Assembly: GCF_003369915.1 (NCBI RefSeq) | Contig: NC_046675.1 | Coordinates: 62,001 to 126,000, forward strand | Source: Drosophila miranda | Lineage: Eukaryota > Arthropoda > Insecta > Diptera > Drosophilidae | DNA: 64,000 nt | Direction: 5' to 3' | Shown: piece by piece, positions 10,333 to 22,312 of the stretch | Layout of the letters: the number at the start of each line of letters is the position of its first letter | Position numbering within the stretch: position 1 is the first letter of the stretch | The notes under the pieces: generated by a model | The model's database searches: none | Seen by the model: only the letters and a program-made list of their open reading frames with translations | What the model was told of the DNA's origin: nothing | Program-made: the position numbers and the translations under genes

Positions 10333-13300
10333 CCCCCCCCCCCCCCCCCCCTTCCTTCGCCATATTCACACTTGTGTCTATCTGCACTAATAAAGCTACA
10401 CAAAACAAACAATGGTACGTAAACCGTGTCCCAAATCTAAAAAGAAGACCACTTTGGCCTCAAGTGCTCCCTGCTCAGACAACGAAACCGATCTGCATTC
10501 CCCCCCGCTACTAATGTCGGGAATTTCGCAGAGTGATTTACGCCCCCTTTCCTGTCGCTCGACCTCAATGTCAGATTTGACCAGTGACATGCCATCAACT
10601 TCAGCTGCCGCTGCAGCCAAGTTGATGCAGGCCCCGTCCGCTGCACTGTCAAGCAAGCCATTGCTAGCCCCCCCCGCTGCCATGCTAACCAGAGCCTCTG
10701 CTGCAACTGCCTGTGCTGCCATTCCTGCTGCTGCTAAAGCCACCGCCCCTACTCGCGTAGCTGCCGCCGCAGCTAAACGCCCTTCAGTTTCTACAGCTCC
10801 TAGTACTGCTAGTGCTGTTCGTGTAGGTGCCCACGCTGCTCAACATACCCCAGTTTCTACTGGTGCTGCTCGTGCTGCTGCTTCTACTGCTACCTGTGCC
10901 CCTGGCAGTTCTGCCATTGCTGTCTCTACCAATCCTACTGCCCTTGCAGCACCTGTGCCGAGCCAGATGACTCTTCACGAGATCCTCAAGGAACAGCGGG
11001 AGAAATTGGCAAGGGAGAAGAAAGTAATGGCTATGCTGAAGGCGGAGTCTGAGGGCCGTAACAAGAAGCGGACGACCACCTTGGCCTCGCCGATTACTAA
11101 GGCGTCGGCAAAGAAGATCAAACGGACAGTATCCTCCAAGGAGAAGCGTGACCCTAATCAGATGAACATAACAAACTACTACAATGTACTTTCGGATGCT
11201 GACGACTTAGCAAATGACGAGATGGATGTGGACACTGACTGCAGCGAGGGAGAGACGGAAGCCGAGGTACCTGTTCCCACAAACAGGCCCTCTACTTCTC
11301 AGACCCCTCCCCCGCCTGCCCCTACCACAGCGCACGCTCCTAATGCTGCTGCTACTGCTGACGCCAGAATTGTGCGGCCAGCCCCTATTTACATTCCTAA
11401 TTTTACAGATATCTTTCCCCTGCTCCAGTGCTTCGACAATGCCATTGGCGCTGGTACATATGACACCAGGCCTGCTGCTAATAGGTCTCTGAAAGTCATG
11501 TGCCACACAATAGATGGACATAGGGCCCTAATTCGGCTCCTAACTGAGGGGGAAGGTGTTGATCACCATACGTTTCGCCTGCGAAGCGAGAGGGGAATGC
11601 GTATTGTTATTCGTCACCTGCACCGTTCCACACCCACAGACTGGGTGCGTGAACAGCTTGGTAGACTCGGATATAAGGTGAGGCATATTGCCAATATACA
11701 TAAAAGATTTACAAAGGAGCCATTGGACCTATTCGAGGTCGAGCTAGAGCCTCAGGAGATTAACAATAGTATATACGAGCTAACGGCAATTTGCAGCCAA
11801 CGGGTCAAGGTAGAGAAGCCCATACGCGCGCCAGGTGTTCCCCAGTGCCATAAGTGTCAGATGTTTGGGCACTCGAAGAACTACTGCAGCCGTGCAGTTG
11901 TATGTCTGAAGTGTGGGGAGAAGCATGACCCCAAGGACTGCCCCAAGAAGCGGGAGGATGTGCCGAAATGCGCAAATTGCGATGGTCCCCATGTTGCCAG
12001 CTACCGTGGTTGTATCAAGTATAAGGAGTACTGCAATAAAAGGAGAAATGGGTTAGATCAGACCAACAAGATGCTAAGTAAACTTTCGATGCCTACCTTA
12101 CCCGCCACTCAGGGTTTGCGGCGTCCCCGCCAGCCACCCGTCATGAATCAGCAGGGCTTTCCAGCACTGCAGCAGCCAAGCCGCCGGCGAGCGCGCTCAG
12201 GCGCAAGAGCTCCTGCTCCTCCAGCTCAGATGAGCAGCTATGCCGATGCACTCCGCACAAGGCAGCCAGCGAGTCATTCTCAGCCTCTTCCAGGGAGGCA
12301 AGTATGGCAGTCGGTGCCACCCACAGCGACCACAATCGGATTCCAGCCCACTGTGAGCAGTCAGAGTGTCCGTCCTAGCGATGAACTCAGCCAGAAACTG
12401 GACTACCTCATCGCTCTGCTGACACAGGAGCGGATCCAGCATGCGGCCGCTGCTGCTGAATCTACTCAGAAATTGGAAGGGAAAATGGATATATTAATTA
12501 CACAAATGACGAAGTTAACGGATTGTTTATATGCTAGCATTCAGGCGAATTCCTTTGCCAGAAATGTTTAATACTAATGCTATTTACTCTACCCGCCAAC
12601 ACAGCAATCTAAAGATTGTATTTTGGAACGCCTCGGGACTCCGAGGGAAGACAGCCGAACTTGCGGCATTTGCATGCAGACACGAAGTTGACGTTCTGAT
12701 GGTCTCTGAGTCTCATTTTAAAAACTCAGAGACCTTCAGCGTTAATGGATATTGCACGTACAGTGCTAATCACCCATCTGGGACTGGTCGTGGGGGATCC
12801 CTGCTCCTAGTCAGAACTGGAATCCTTCATATTGCCCTGCCTAATATAGAAACAGACCACATTCAGTGTGTATCTGCTACCCTGACCCTGCCTGATGGCG
12901 GCCGACTAGTGGTCTCATCCATTTACTGCCCCCCATTGCAGGAATGGTCCGAGGACGACTTCTTGGCATTGTTTGGTCAGTTGGGACCGAGATTCGTTGC
13001 TGCTGGCGATTGGAATGCGAAGAACTCATGGTGGGGAAACGCAAGGGCGTGTAGAAGAGGCGGACAGCTGCTCAGGGCTGTACAGAAAAGCAGCTGCAAC
13101 ATTCTGGCCACTGGATCTCCTACCCACTACCCGTACAATACTCGGCATACTCCATCGGCAATTGACTTCGCGGTCTACAAGGGCGTGAGGGACGAAGTGC
13201 TGCATATCTCCCATCTAAATGACCTCTCTTCTGATCATCTCCCAATGGTGATTGAGTTGAGCATGTCTCCAGCGGAGGCGGTGACTAAGAGACGCCTCTT

Positions 13301-14097
13301 GCCCCAGGGGCTAGCATTTCGAGGTTCCAATCGTGGCTTGACTCGCACATCCATCTGAACACTGAGCTCAGGTCAGCAGAGGATGTTGATGACGCGGCTA
13401 GCATTCTTGAGAGGAACGTGTTAGAGGCAGCCGAACATGCCACAAGCAGTCTGAGGAGGCCCGTCCGACCTAGAGTCCAAGCTGAGTACCAGGTCAGCAA
13501 TCGCATACGGCTGATGATTGCCACCAAGAGACGCCTGGGGAACCTGCTGAAGCGAAACCATGACCCGGCAGTGCGACAGCTGTACAACATGCTTGCCAAC
13601 AGGATTCACAAGGAGCTAGAAGCGGGCAAAGCCAGACGCGCTGACGCTATCATTGGCTCAATCGATCCTACCGATCGCTACAGCATGCAAAAGCTGTGGA
13701 GGTTGACCAATGGTTTGAAGCGGCAGCCAGCAGCCAATTTGCCTGTGAGGAAGTATTGTGCGGATGGAGAGGATAATGCTGACGATCCCTGGTGCAAGAG
13801 CACTGAGGAGAAGGCAGCGATTCAAGCCTGTTTTGACCAGCGCGGCAGCCGACAGACGAGTCATCGAGAAGTCCCTTGAAGAGTTTGGATCCCCTGGGCC
13901 CAATCTGGGCTTCAGGGCGATCACTCTTCCTGAGATTGAGGCACAGGTCAAGGTACTGAAGCTGAAAAAGGCCCCTGGAATGGACAGGATTGACAATCGG
14001 ACCATAAAAGCTCTACCTAAGTCTGCTCTTCTATATTTCGCGCTAATATGCAACAGCTCCCTTAGGATTGGTTGTTTTCCTAACAGATGGAAGCACG
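10333..14097 (+). repeat. Tandem duplication in J2, right unit
   Basis: The second unit starts with a 19-nt C run (10333-10351) followed by a TTCC variant. It ends at AAGCACG (14091-14097), after which normal ORF2 sequence resumes. It has its own one-base deletion in a C run at 13302-13305, which is not in the left unit, so it has mutated since the duplication or the units differ through sequencing error. Confidence 0.75.
10412..12571 (+). CDS. J gag-like ORF1, right unit (719 aa)
   Basis: A second, almost identical copy of the J gag, created by the tandem duplication and intact from ATG to TAA. It differs from the left unit by a few residues: Ala to Ser near residue 54, Ser to Thr in the Ala-rich region, and Thr to Pro before the central domain. 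The low-complexity region, central domain and three zinc knuckles are unchanged. Having two intact gag frames in one element is a by-product of the rearrangement and does not suggest a new function. Confidence 0.8.
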   Translation: MVRKPCPKSKKKTTLASSAPCSDNETDLHSPPLLMSGISQSDLRPLSCRSTSMSDLTSDMPSTSAAAAAKLMQAPSAALSSKPLLAPPAAMLTRASAATACAAIPAAAKATAPTRVAAAAAKRPSVSTAPSTASAVRVGAHAAQHTPVSTGAARAAASTATCAPGSSAIAVSTNPTALAAPVPSQMTLHEILKEQREKLAREKKVMAMLKAESEGRNKKRTTTLASPITKASAKKIKRTVSSKEKRDPNQMNITNYYNVLSDADDLANDEMDVDTDCSEGETEAEVPVPTNRPSTSQTPPPPAPTTAHAPNAAATADARIVRPAPIYIPNFTDIFPLLQCFDNAIGAGTYDTRPAANRSLKVMCHTIDGHRALIRLLTEGEGVDHHTFRLRSERGMRIVIRHLHRSTPTDWVREQLGRLGYKVRHIANIHKRFTKEPLDLFEVELEPQEINNSIYELTAICSQRVKVEKPIRAPGVPQCHKCQMFGHSKNYCSRAVVCLKCGEKHDPKDCPKKREDVPKCANCDGPHVASYRGCIKYKEYCNKRRNGLDQTNKMLSKLSMPTLPATQGLRRPRQPPVMNQQGFPALQQPSRRRARSGARAPAPPAQMSSYADALRTRQPASHSQPLPGRQVWQSVPPTATTIGFQPTVSSQSVRPSDELSQKLDYLIALLTQERIQHAAAAAESTQKLEGKMDILITQMTKLTDCLYASIQANSFARNV

Positions 14098-15794
14098 CGG
14101 CTGTTAGCATGATCCCCAAGCCAGGAAAACCCGCCGATAAGTTGGCATCTTATCGTCCCATCAGCCTGCTTTCGGTCCTGTCCAAGCTGTTTGAGCGACT
14201 TATTCTGACCAGGATGATGGAAGCTGATGGATTTGTTGAATCTATTCCAAACCATCAGTTTGGCTTCAGACATGTGCACGCGGCCGAACACCAATTGGGG
14301 AGAGTCACAAAGTTCATCCTGTCCACCTATGAGAACAACCTGTACTGCTCTGCCATCTATATGGACATACAGGAGGCTTTCGATCGAGTCTGGCATGTGG
14401 GCCTGAAACATAAGATGAAGCAGTTGCTACCGGCAGCGATATATAAGGTCTTGTCCCACTACTTGGATGATCGGTCTTTCTATGTTGAATGCACAGGCGG
14501 CGTCAAATCGGGAAGCAAAATGATTGCAGCAGGCGTTCCACAGGGCAGCGTACTTGGACCTGTACTATATAATCTGTACACATACGACATGCCTCTTCCT
14601 CGCGACAGTGGTATGCTCTTGGCCACTTATGCTGACGACACAGCAATCCTGGCCACTGGCATGAACCAGCTCATGGCTACCAACAAGCTCAACCGCTTCC
14701 TACAGAGCATCTCCAACTGGGCAAAGCAATGGGGCATCACCATCAATGCCTCCAAAACTGTGCATATAGTGCATACATTGCGCGCGATCCAACAGCCAGT
14801 GGCTGAATTGCAGCCGCACATTGCTGATCAGCGGATTAGTAGCATCGCTGTGCATTCGTATTTGGGGGTCAAGCTGGACGCTAAGCTCCAGTTCCACCAA
14901 CACATAACCAACGTCATCACAAAGGTCAGGGCAAGGGTCCAAAAACTGCGCTGGCTCCTAAACTCAAACAGCAAATTGAACCTCAACACAAAGGTAATGT
15001 TGTACAAGCAGATGATTGCACCTATCTGGCAGTACACATTGGCCGTATGGGGTCCATTAGCTAGCAGCGCGGAATTTGGACGGATTCAAGTTGAGCAGAA
15101 CAAGACCCTTCGCCTTATTTGCAATGCTCCATGGTATGTGAGGAACGCCACCATTCACAGGGACCTGGAAGTGGACACTGTTGAGGCAGTCTATGAGAGG
15201 GCATGCAAAAGGTACACGGAGCAAATGAGATCCCACCACAACATTGAGGCAGCCAAAGTGGTCAATGACCCTTATGTACCGCATAGAGTTACAAGACCCC
15301 GGTATTCCGAGTTTCTTGGAAAACACCTACCCAAGGAACTCGCGAAGCACGAATGGAACCGCATCGAGATGATCCCTAATCAGCGCCCGTACACGGAAGA
15401 GGACCAAATCAGCCACGACAGGAACCTTGATGACATGCGGAGGATGCTGATCAGGATGGATCGCCCAGTGTCGCCGCCATCAGAGTATAACTATTACACA
15501 GAGGTCATACTCCCAAGACGAAGATTACTGGAGCCTGCTCCCATAGCCACAATAGACTTGACGATCAGCAGCAGAAGACAGCGATTAGAGCAATTGGGCC
15601 TGGCAATTGAAGCAGCTTTGAATGATATATCCACTGATCTAACGGCTGACACACATTCGCGGCATAGCGAGAACGGCCAAGGCAATGGAAGCGCACACAC
15701 ACACACCAGCACAAATGCCCATGAAAGTCAACCACCGTCAGCAACAGGAACAAGAAGCACTGAAAACAACAACCAAAATGCTCAGCAGCAGTGA
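12564..15794 (+). pseudogene. J ORF2, right unit: endonuclease plus RT with two frameshifts
   Basis: Starts at ATG 12564, overlapping the gag stop. A one-base deletion in a C run (13302-13305) ends the first frame at 13358. The same 26-bp deletion as in the left unit (about 13815) causes a second frame change. From there the RT is open to the stop at 15794, with KAPGMDRIDN, MDIQEAFDRVW, GVPQGSVLGPVLYN and YADD intact. Two separate frame breaks make this a dead ORF2, although both catalytic domains are recognisable in full. Confidence 0.85.
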
Positions 15795-16932
15795 AGACTT
15801 ACCGCCAACAAATTCCCGTTCAGCCCCTAAGAAGGCAACAACCATGGCTGCCCCATTTGGACACAGAACACACAAACGCACGAAAGAAAAAACAAATATA
15901 TGCGAGCGCGACGAATGCCCCGGACAAAGCAGACACCGAAATGGCCGTTACGGAATGATCACTCTGCTTAATATCTTCCTAAACCGAGCAACTAACGACA
16001 TAGGAATGGACAACTGCAAATTATTAAAAAGAGTAGAAGACTCATGCGACCGACTGCCAAAAACGCGTCCGAACAAGGCGCTGCTGTTCAAAACTATGAG
16101 CGTTAGCATTTCTGCTGCGCAATTTCTGTCTCCTCCTTCTCCTATAGATCTCGAATTGCCGCCAGTGAACTCCCTGAGAGGAAGAGAGAAGCCAACAACA
16201 ACTGGAAGGTGGTGGATTTCGGCCATTTCCACTGATGAGACAACTGACCGTTGCGCACATACAAACGCACATCCACACAAACGCTCAACTCAATGCTGGC
16301 TGCCCCGGACCAGAGGGCGGAACAGTAATGAAAGAAGAAAAGAAGACCAAACCAAAATAAGCAATAGCTCTGGCTGCCCCGGATCAGTGGGCAGAGGAGA
16401 AAAAAAAACAAGACAAAACAAATAGAAGACAAGACATAGAATAGATAACATATATATGTATATAATCTCCCTTTTCTGCCAATGAAGGCAACCAAAATGT
16501 TCCCCTTAATTATAATCTACATTTAAATCTATCTATAGTCTAGAGTATTATGCTTTAGCTCTACCCACTCCCTCTCCCCCCTCTGGCAAACAGACTGTTT
16601 ACCAAAGTGGAGAGATTTTCCCAAAAATATGTTTGCGCCGGCAGCACTGCTGGCAATGGAGAATTCGCGCTGTAAAAAAAAAAAAGCATTGTATTTGCTG
16701 CCTACGGCTGCTAACAGCAGCTTGTAGACAGCTATTTACAAATATTTATAAGATACAGCCTCAACATATTGTACCTAATATGCTAGATTAAGTATTGGTA
16801 TAAATAAAGTCCCCATAGCGTAACGTAACTCTGGCTCCCCTAACCTGCTGGATCAGGCCAAGGCTCGAGCTGGGTTACGTTACGTTATGTTAGTTACGTA
16901 TCGCCACCGCAGCATACGACACACAAAAAAAA
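15795..16932 (+). other. J2 3' region and terminal module
   Basis: Same layout as in J1: TATAAATA/AATAAA at 16799-16808, an 11-bp inverted repeat (16819-16829 with 16874-16884), and a terminal A run joined directly to the truncated J4 gag. It is nearly identical to the J4 3' region and clearly closer to it than to J1. The overlapping frame 15685-16425 matches the ORF3 candidate noted for J1. Confidence 0.6.
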
Positions 16933-17292
16933 CCTGCTCCTCCAGCTCAGATGAGCAGCTATGCCGATGCACTCCGCACAAGGCAGCCAGCGAGTCATTC
17001 TCAGCCTCTTCCAGGGAGGCAAGTATGGCAGTCGGTGCCACCCACAGCGACCACAATCGGATTCCAGCCCACTGTGAGCAGTCAGAGTGTCCGTCCTAGC
17101 GATGAACTCAGCCAGAAACTGGACTACCTCATCGCTCTGCTGACACAGGAGCGGATCCAGCATGCGGCCGCTGCTGCTGAATCTACTCAGAAACTTGAAG
17201 GGAAAATGGATATATTAATTACACAAATGACGAAGTTAACGGATTGTTTATATGCTAGCATTCAGGCGAATTCCTTTGCCAGAAATGTTTAA
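16933..17292 (+). pseudogene. J4 gag C-terminal fragment
   Basis: Open in the gag frame from the truncation point to the TAA at 17290-17292, about 119 codons. It matches the last sixth of the J gag (after the zinc knuckles), including the short helical end. The zinc knuckles and central domain are missing, so it cannot act as a gag. The frame ends in the same overlap with the ORF2 start as the full-length copy. Confidence 0.8.
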
Positions 17293-20200
17293 TACTAATG
17301 CTATTTACTCTACCCGTCAACACAGCAATCTAAAGATTGTATTTTGGAACGCCTCGGGACTCGGAGGGAAGACAGCCGAACTTGCGGCATTTGCATGCAG
17401 ACACGAAGTTGACGTTCTGATGGTCTCTGAGTCTCATTTTAAAAACTCAGAGACCTTCAGCGTTAATGGATACTGCACGTACAGTGCTAATCACCCATCT
17501 GGGACTGGTCGTGGGGGATCCCTGCTCCTAGTCAGAGCTGGAATCCTTCATATTGCCCTGTCTAATATAGAAACAGACCACATTCAGTGTGTATCTGCTA
17601 CCCTGACCCTGCCTGATGGCGGCCGACTAGTGGTCTCATCCATTTACTGCCCCCCATTGCAGGAATGGTCCGAGGACGACTTCTTGGCATTGTTTGGTCA
17701 GTTGGGACCGAGATTCGTTGCTGCTGGCGATTGGAATGCGAAGAACTCATGATGGGGAAACGCAAGGGCGTGTAGAAGAGGCGGACAGCTGCTCAGGGCT
17801 GTACAGAAAAGTAGCTGCAACATTCTGGCCACTGGATCTCCTACTCACTACCCGTACAATACTCGGCATACACCATCGGCAATTGACTTCGCGGTCTACA
17901 AGGGCGTGAGGGACGAATTGCTGCATATCTCCCATCTAAACGAGCTCTCTTCTGATCATCTCCCAATGGTGATTGAGTTGAGCATGTCTCCAGCGGAGGC
18001 GGTGACTAAGAGACGCCTCTTGCCCCCAGGGGCTAGCATTTCGAGGTTCCAATCGTGGCTTGACTCGCACATCCATCTGAATACTGAGCTCAGGTCAGCA
18101 GAGGATGTTGATGACGCGGCTAGCATTCTTGAGAGGAACGTGTTAGAGGCAGCCGAACATGCCACAAGCAGTCTGAGGAGGCCCGTCCGACCTAGAGTCC
18201 AAGCTGAGTACCAGGTCAGCAATCGCATACGGCTGATGATTGCCACCAAGAGGCGCCTGAGGAACCTGCTGAAGCGGAACCATGACCCGGCAGTGCGACA
18301 GCTGTACAACATGCTTGCCAACAGGATTCACAAGGAGCTAGAAGCGGGCAAAGCCAGACGCGCTGACGCTATTATTGGCTCAATCGATCCTACAGATCGC
18401 TATAGTATGCAGAAGCTATGGAGATTGACCAATGGTTTGAAGCGGCAGCCAGCAGCCAATTTGCCTGTGAGGAAGTATTGTGCGGATGGAGAGGATAATG
18501 CTGACGATCCCTGGTGCAAGAGCACTGAGGAGAAGGCAGAGTCTTTTGCTTTGCATCTGGAGCAGAGATTCAAGCCTGTTTTGACCAGCGCGGCAGCCGA
18601 CAGACGAGTCATCGAGGAGTCCCTTGAAGAGTTTGGATCCCCTGGGCCCAATTTGAGATTCAGAGCGATCACTCTTCCTGAGATTGAGGCACAGGTCAAG
18701 GTACTGAAGCTGAAAAAGGCCCCTGGAATGGACAGGATTGACAATCGGACCATAAAAGCTCTACCTAAGTCTGCTCTTCTATATTTCGCGCTCATATGCA
18801 ACAGCTCCCTTAGGATTGGTTGTTTTCCTAACAGATGGAAGCACGCGGCTGTTAGCATGATCCCCAAGCCAGGAAAACCCGCCGATAAGTTGGCATCTTA
18901 TCGCCCCATCAGCCTGCTTTCGGGCCTGTCCAAACTGTTTGAGCGACTTATTCTGACCAGGATGATGGAAGCTGATGGATTTGTTGAATCTATTCCAAAC
19001 CATCAGTTTGGCTTCAGACATGTGCACGCGGCCGAACACCAATTGGGGAGAGTCACAAAGTTCATCCTGTCCACCTACGAGAACAACCTGTACTGCTCTG
19101 CCATCTATATGGACATACAGGAGGCTTTCGATCGAGTCTGGCATGCGGGGTTGAAGCACAAGATGAAGCAGTTGTTGCCGGCAACGATATACAGAGTCTT
19201 GTCCCACTACTTGGATGATCGGTCCTTCTATGTTGAATGCACAGGCGGCGTCAAATCGGGAAATAAAATGATTGCAGCAGGCGTTCCACAGGGCAGCGTA
19301 CTTGGACCTGTACTATATAATCTGTACACATACGACATGCCTCTTCCTCGCGACAGTGGTATGCTCTTGGCCACTTATGCTGACGACACAGCAATCCTGG
19401 CCACTGGCATGAACCAGCTCATGGCTACCAACAAGCTCAACCGCTTCCTACAGAGCATCTCCAACTGGGCAAAGCAATGGGGCATCACCATCAATGCCTC
19501 CAAAACTGTGCATATAGTGCATACATTGCGCGCATACATTCAGCCAGTGGCTGAATTGCAGCCGCACATTGCTGATCAGCGGATTAGTAGCATCGCTGTG
19601 CATTCGTATTTGGGGGTCAAGCTGGACGCTAAGCTCCAGTTCCACCAACACATAACCAACGTCATCACAAAGGTCAGGGCAAGGGTCCAAAAACTGCGCT
19701 GGCTCCTAAACTCAAACAGCAAATTGAACCTCAACACAAAGGTAATGTTGTACAAGCAGATGATTGCACCTATCTGGCAGTACACATTGGCCGTATGGGG
19801 TCCATTAGCTAGCAGCGCGGAATTTGGACGGATTCAAGTTGAGCAGAACAAGACCCTTCGCCTTATTTGCAATGCTCCATGGTATGTGAGGAACGACACC
19901 ATTCACAGGGACCTGGAAGTGGACACTGTTGAGGCAGTCTATGAGAGGGCATGCAAAAGGTACACGGAGCAAATGAGATCCCACCACAACATTGAGGCAG
20001 CCAAAGTGGTCAATGACCCCTATGTACCGCACAGAATCACTAGACCCCGGTATTCCGAGTTTCTTGGAAAACACCTACCCAAGGAACTCGCGAAGCATGA
20101 ATGGGAACGTATCGTGATGATCCCAAATCAGCGCCCGTACACGGAAGAGGACCAAATCAGCCACGACAGGAACCTTGATGACATGCGGAGGATGCTGATC

Positions 20201-20542
20201 AGGATGGATCGCCCAGTGTCGCCACCACAAGAGTATAACTACTACACAGAGGTCATACTCCCAAGACGAAGGTTACTGGAGCCTGCTCCCATAGCCACAA
20301 TAGACTTGACGATCAGCAGCAGAAGACAGCGATTAGAGCAATTGGGCCTGGCAATTGAAGCAGCTTTAAACGAGATATCCACTGATCTAACGGCTGACAC
20401 ACATTCGCGGCATAGCGAGAACGGCCAAGGCAATGGAAGCGCACACACACACACCAGCACAAATGCCCATGAAAGTCAACCACCGTCAGCAACAGGAACA
20501 AGAAGCACTGAAAACAACAACCAAAATGCTCAGCAGCAGTGA
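17285..20542 (+). pseudogene. J4 ORF2, complete apart from one nonsense codon
   Basis: The frame runs from ATG 17285 to the stop at 20540-20542, 1086 codons. It is interrupted only at 17750-17752, where the Trp codon after GDWNAKNS in the endonuclease reads TGA instead of TGG. All other copies have Trp here. Downstream the endonuclease end, RT fingers, motif A, motif B and YADD box are all intact. This copy was probably functional until very recently. The change could also be a sequencing error. Confidence 0.85.
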
Positions 20543-21683
20543 AGACTTACCGCCAACAAATTCCCGTTCAGCCCCTAAGAAGGCAACAACCATGGCTGCC
20601 CCATTTGGACACAGAACACACAAACGCACGAAAGAAAAAACAAATATATGCGAGCGCGACGAATGCCCCGGACAAAGCAGACACCGAAATGGCCGTTACG
20701 GAATGATCACTCTGCTTAATATCTTCCTAAACCGAGCAACTAACGACATAGGAATGGACAACTGCAAATTATTAAAAAGAGTAGAAGACTCATGCGACCG
20801 ACTGCCAAAAACGCGTCCGAACAAGGCGCTGCTGTTCAAAACTATGAGCGTTAGCATTTCTGCTGCGCAATTTCTGTCTCCTCCTTCTCCTATAGATCTC
20901 GAATTGCCGCCAGTGAACTCCCTGAGAGGAAGAGAGAAGCCAACAACAACTGGAAGGTGGTGGATTTCGGCCATTTCCACTGATGAGACAACTGACCGTT
21001 GCGCACATACAAACGCACATCCACACAAACGCTCAACTCAATGCTGGCTGCCCCGGACCAGAGGGCGGAACAGTAATGAAAGAAGAAAAGAAGACCAAAC
21101 CAAAATAAGCAATAGCTCTGGCTGCCCCGGATCAGTGGGCAGAGGAGAAAAAAAAACAAGACAAAACAAATAGAAGACAAGACATAGAATAGATAACATA
21201 TATATGTATATAATCTCCCTTTTCTGCCAATGAAGGCAACCAAAATGTTCCCCTTAATTATAATCTACATTTAAATCTATCTATAGTCTAGAGTATTATG
21301 CTTTAGCTCTACCCACTCCCTCTCCCCCCTCTGGCAAACAGACTGTTTACCAAAGTGGAGAGATTTTCCCAAAAATATGTTTGCGCCGGCAGCACTGCTG
21401 GCAATGGAGAATTCGCGCTGTAAAAAAAAAAAAGCATTGTATTTGCTGCCTACGGCTGCTAACAGCAGCTTGTAGACAGCTATTTACAAATATTTATAAG
21501 ATACAGCCTCAACATATTGTACCTAATATGCTAGATTAAGTATTGGTATAAATAAAGTCCCCATAGCGTAACGTAACTCTGGCTCCCCTAACCTGCTGGA
21601 TCAGGCCAAGGCTCGAGCTGGGTTACGTTACGTTATGTTAGTTACGTATCGCCACCGCTGCATACGACACACAAAAACAAAAA
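20543..21683 (+). other. J4 3' region and terminal module
   Basis: TATAAATA with AATAAA at 21547-21556, inverted repeat 21567-21577 with 21622-21632, and an A-rich end (ACAAAAACAAAAA) that abuts the inverted J gag fragment. It is nearly identical to the J2 3' region and includes an open frame (20433-21173) that matches the ORF3 candidate. Confidence 0.6.
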
Positions 21684-22312
21684 CCTGGCATAAGAATTGG
21701 CCTGAATGCTAGCATATAAACAATCTGTTAGCTTTGTCATTTGTAAAATTAATACATCTATTTTCCCTTCCAGTTTCTGAGTAGATTCAGCAGCGGCGGC
21801 CGCATGCTGGATCCGCTCCTGTGTCAGCAATGTGATGAGGTTGTCCAGTTTCTGGCTGAGTTCATCGCTAGGACGGACGCTCTGATTGCTCACCGTGGGC
21901 TGGAATTCGATTGTGGTCGCTGTGGGTGGCATTGACTGCCATACTTGCCTCCCTGGAAGAGGCTGGGAATGACTTGCTGGCTGCCTTGTGCGAAGGGTGT
22001 CACCATAACTGCTCATCTAAGCTGGAGGAGCAGGAGCACTTGCGCCTGAGCGCGCTCGCCGGCGGCCCGGCTGCTGCAGTGCTGGAAAGCCCTGCTGGTT
22101 CATGACAGGTGGCTGGCGGGGACGCCGCAAACCCTGAGCGGCGGGTAAGGTAGGCAATGGCTTTGCTGCTGCAGGAGCATTACACAAGAAGATTTTGGTT
22201 AACGCTGCAGCGGAGGGGTCCTGCATCAACTTGGCTGCAGCGGCAGTTGAAGTTGATGGCATGTCACTTGTCAAATCTGCCAATGAGGTCGAGCGACGGG
22301 AAAGGGGGGGTA
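21684..22312 (-). pseudogene. J gag fragment, minus strand, internally deleted
   Basis: Read on the minus strand this matches the start of the J gag around ADLTSDMPSTS, then jumps over about 1.5 kb (central domain and knuckles missing) to the C-terminal region around LRRPRQPPVM and on to the end of gag. A stop (TAG for Gln) sits before MSSYGD at about 22016. It is clearly more diverged than the plus-strand copies, so it is older. The rest of its 5' side lies across the LOA insertion at 27470-27505. Confidence 0.8.
22301..22312. repeat. Target-site duplication of the LOA element, left copy
   Basis: AAAGGGGGGGTA occurs here and again at 27470-27481, flanking the LOA element. On both sides the neighbouring DNA is J gag sequence on the minus strand, so removing the element and one copy restores a continuous gag fragment. 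Confidence 0.75.

Larger units (their letters stand above)
6382..16932 (+). mobile_element. J-family LINE copy J2, full length, with internal tandem duplication
   Basis: This begins right after the J1 A tail with about 180 bp of leader, a 30-nt poly-C run (6560-6589), then gag and ORF2. At 10332, in the middle of the reverse transcriptase, the sequence jumps back to a poly-C run and repeats gag and ORF2, this time continuing to the normal 3' end and A run (about 16924-16932). The simplest reading is one element carrying a tandem duplication of the segment from poly-C to the RT domain. Both units share a 26-bp frameshifting deletion, so ORF2 was already broken before the duplication. Confidence 0.75.
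16933..21683 (+). mobile_element. J-family LINE copy J4, 5' truncated in gag
   Basis: The copy starts inside the Pro-rich C-terminal part of gag, directly after the J2 A run, and continues through all of ORF2 and the 3' region to an A-rich end (about 21671-21683). It lacks the 26-bp deletion of J2, so it is not simply another duplicate of J2, yet its 3' kilobase is almost identical to that of J2. Its ORF2 is the best preserved in the window, with one nonsense change. Confidence 0.85.
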
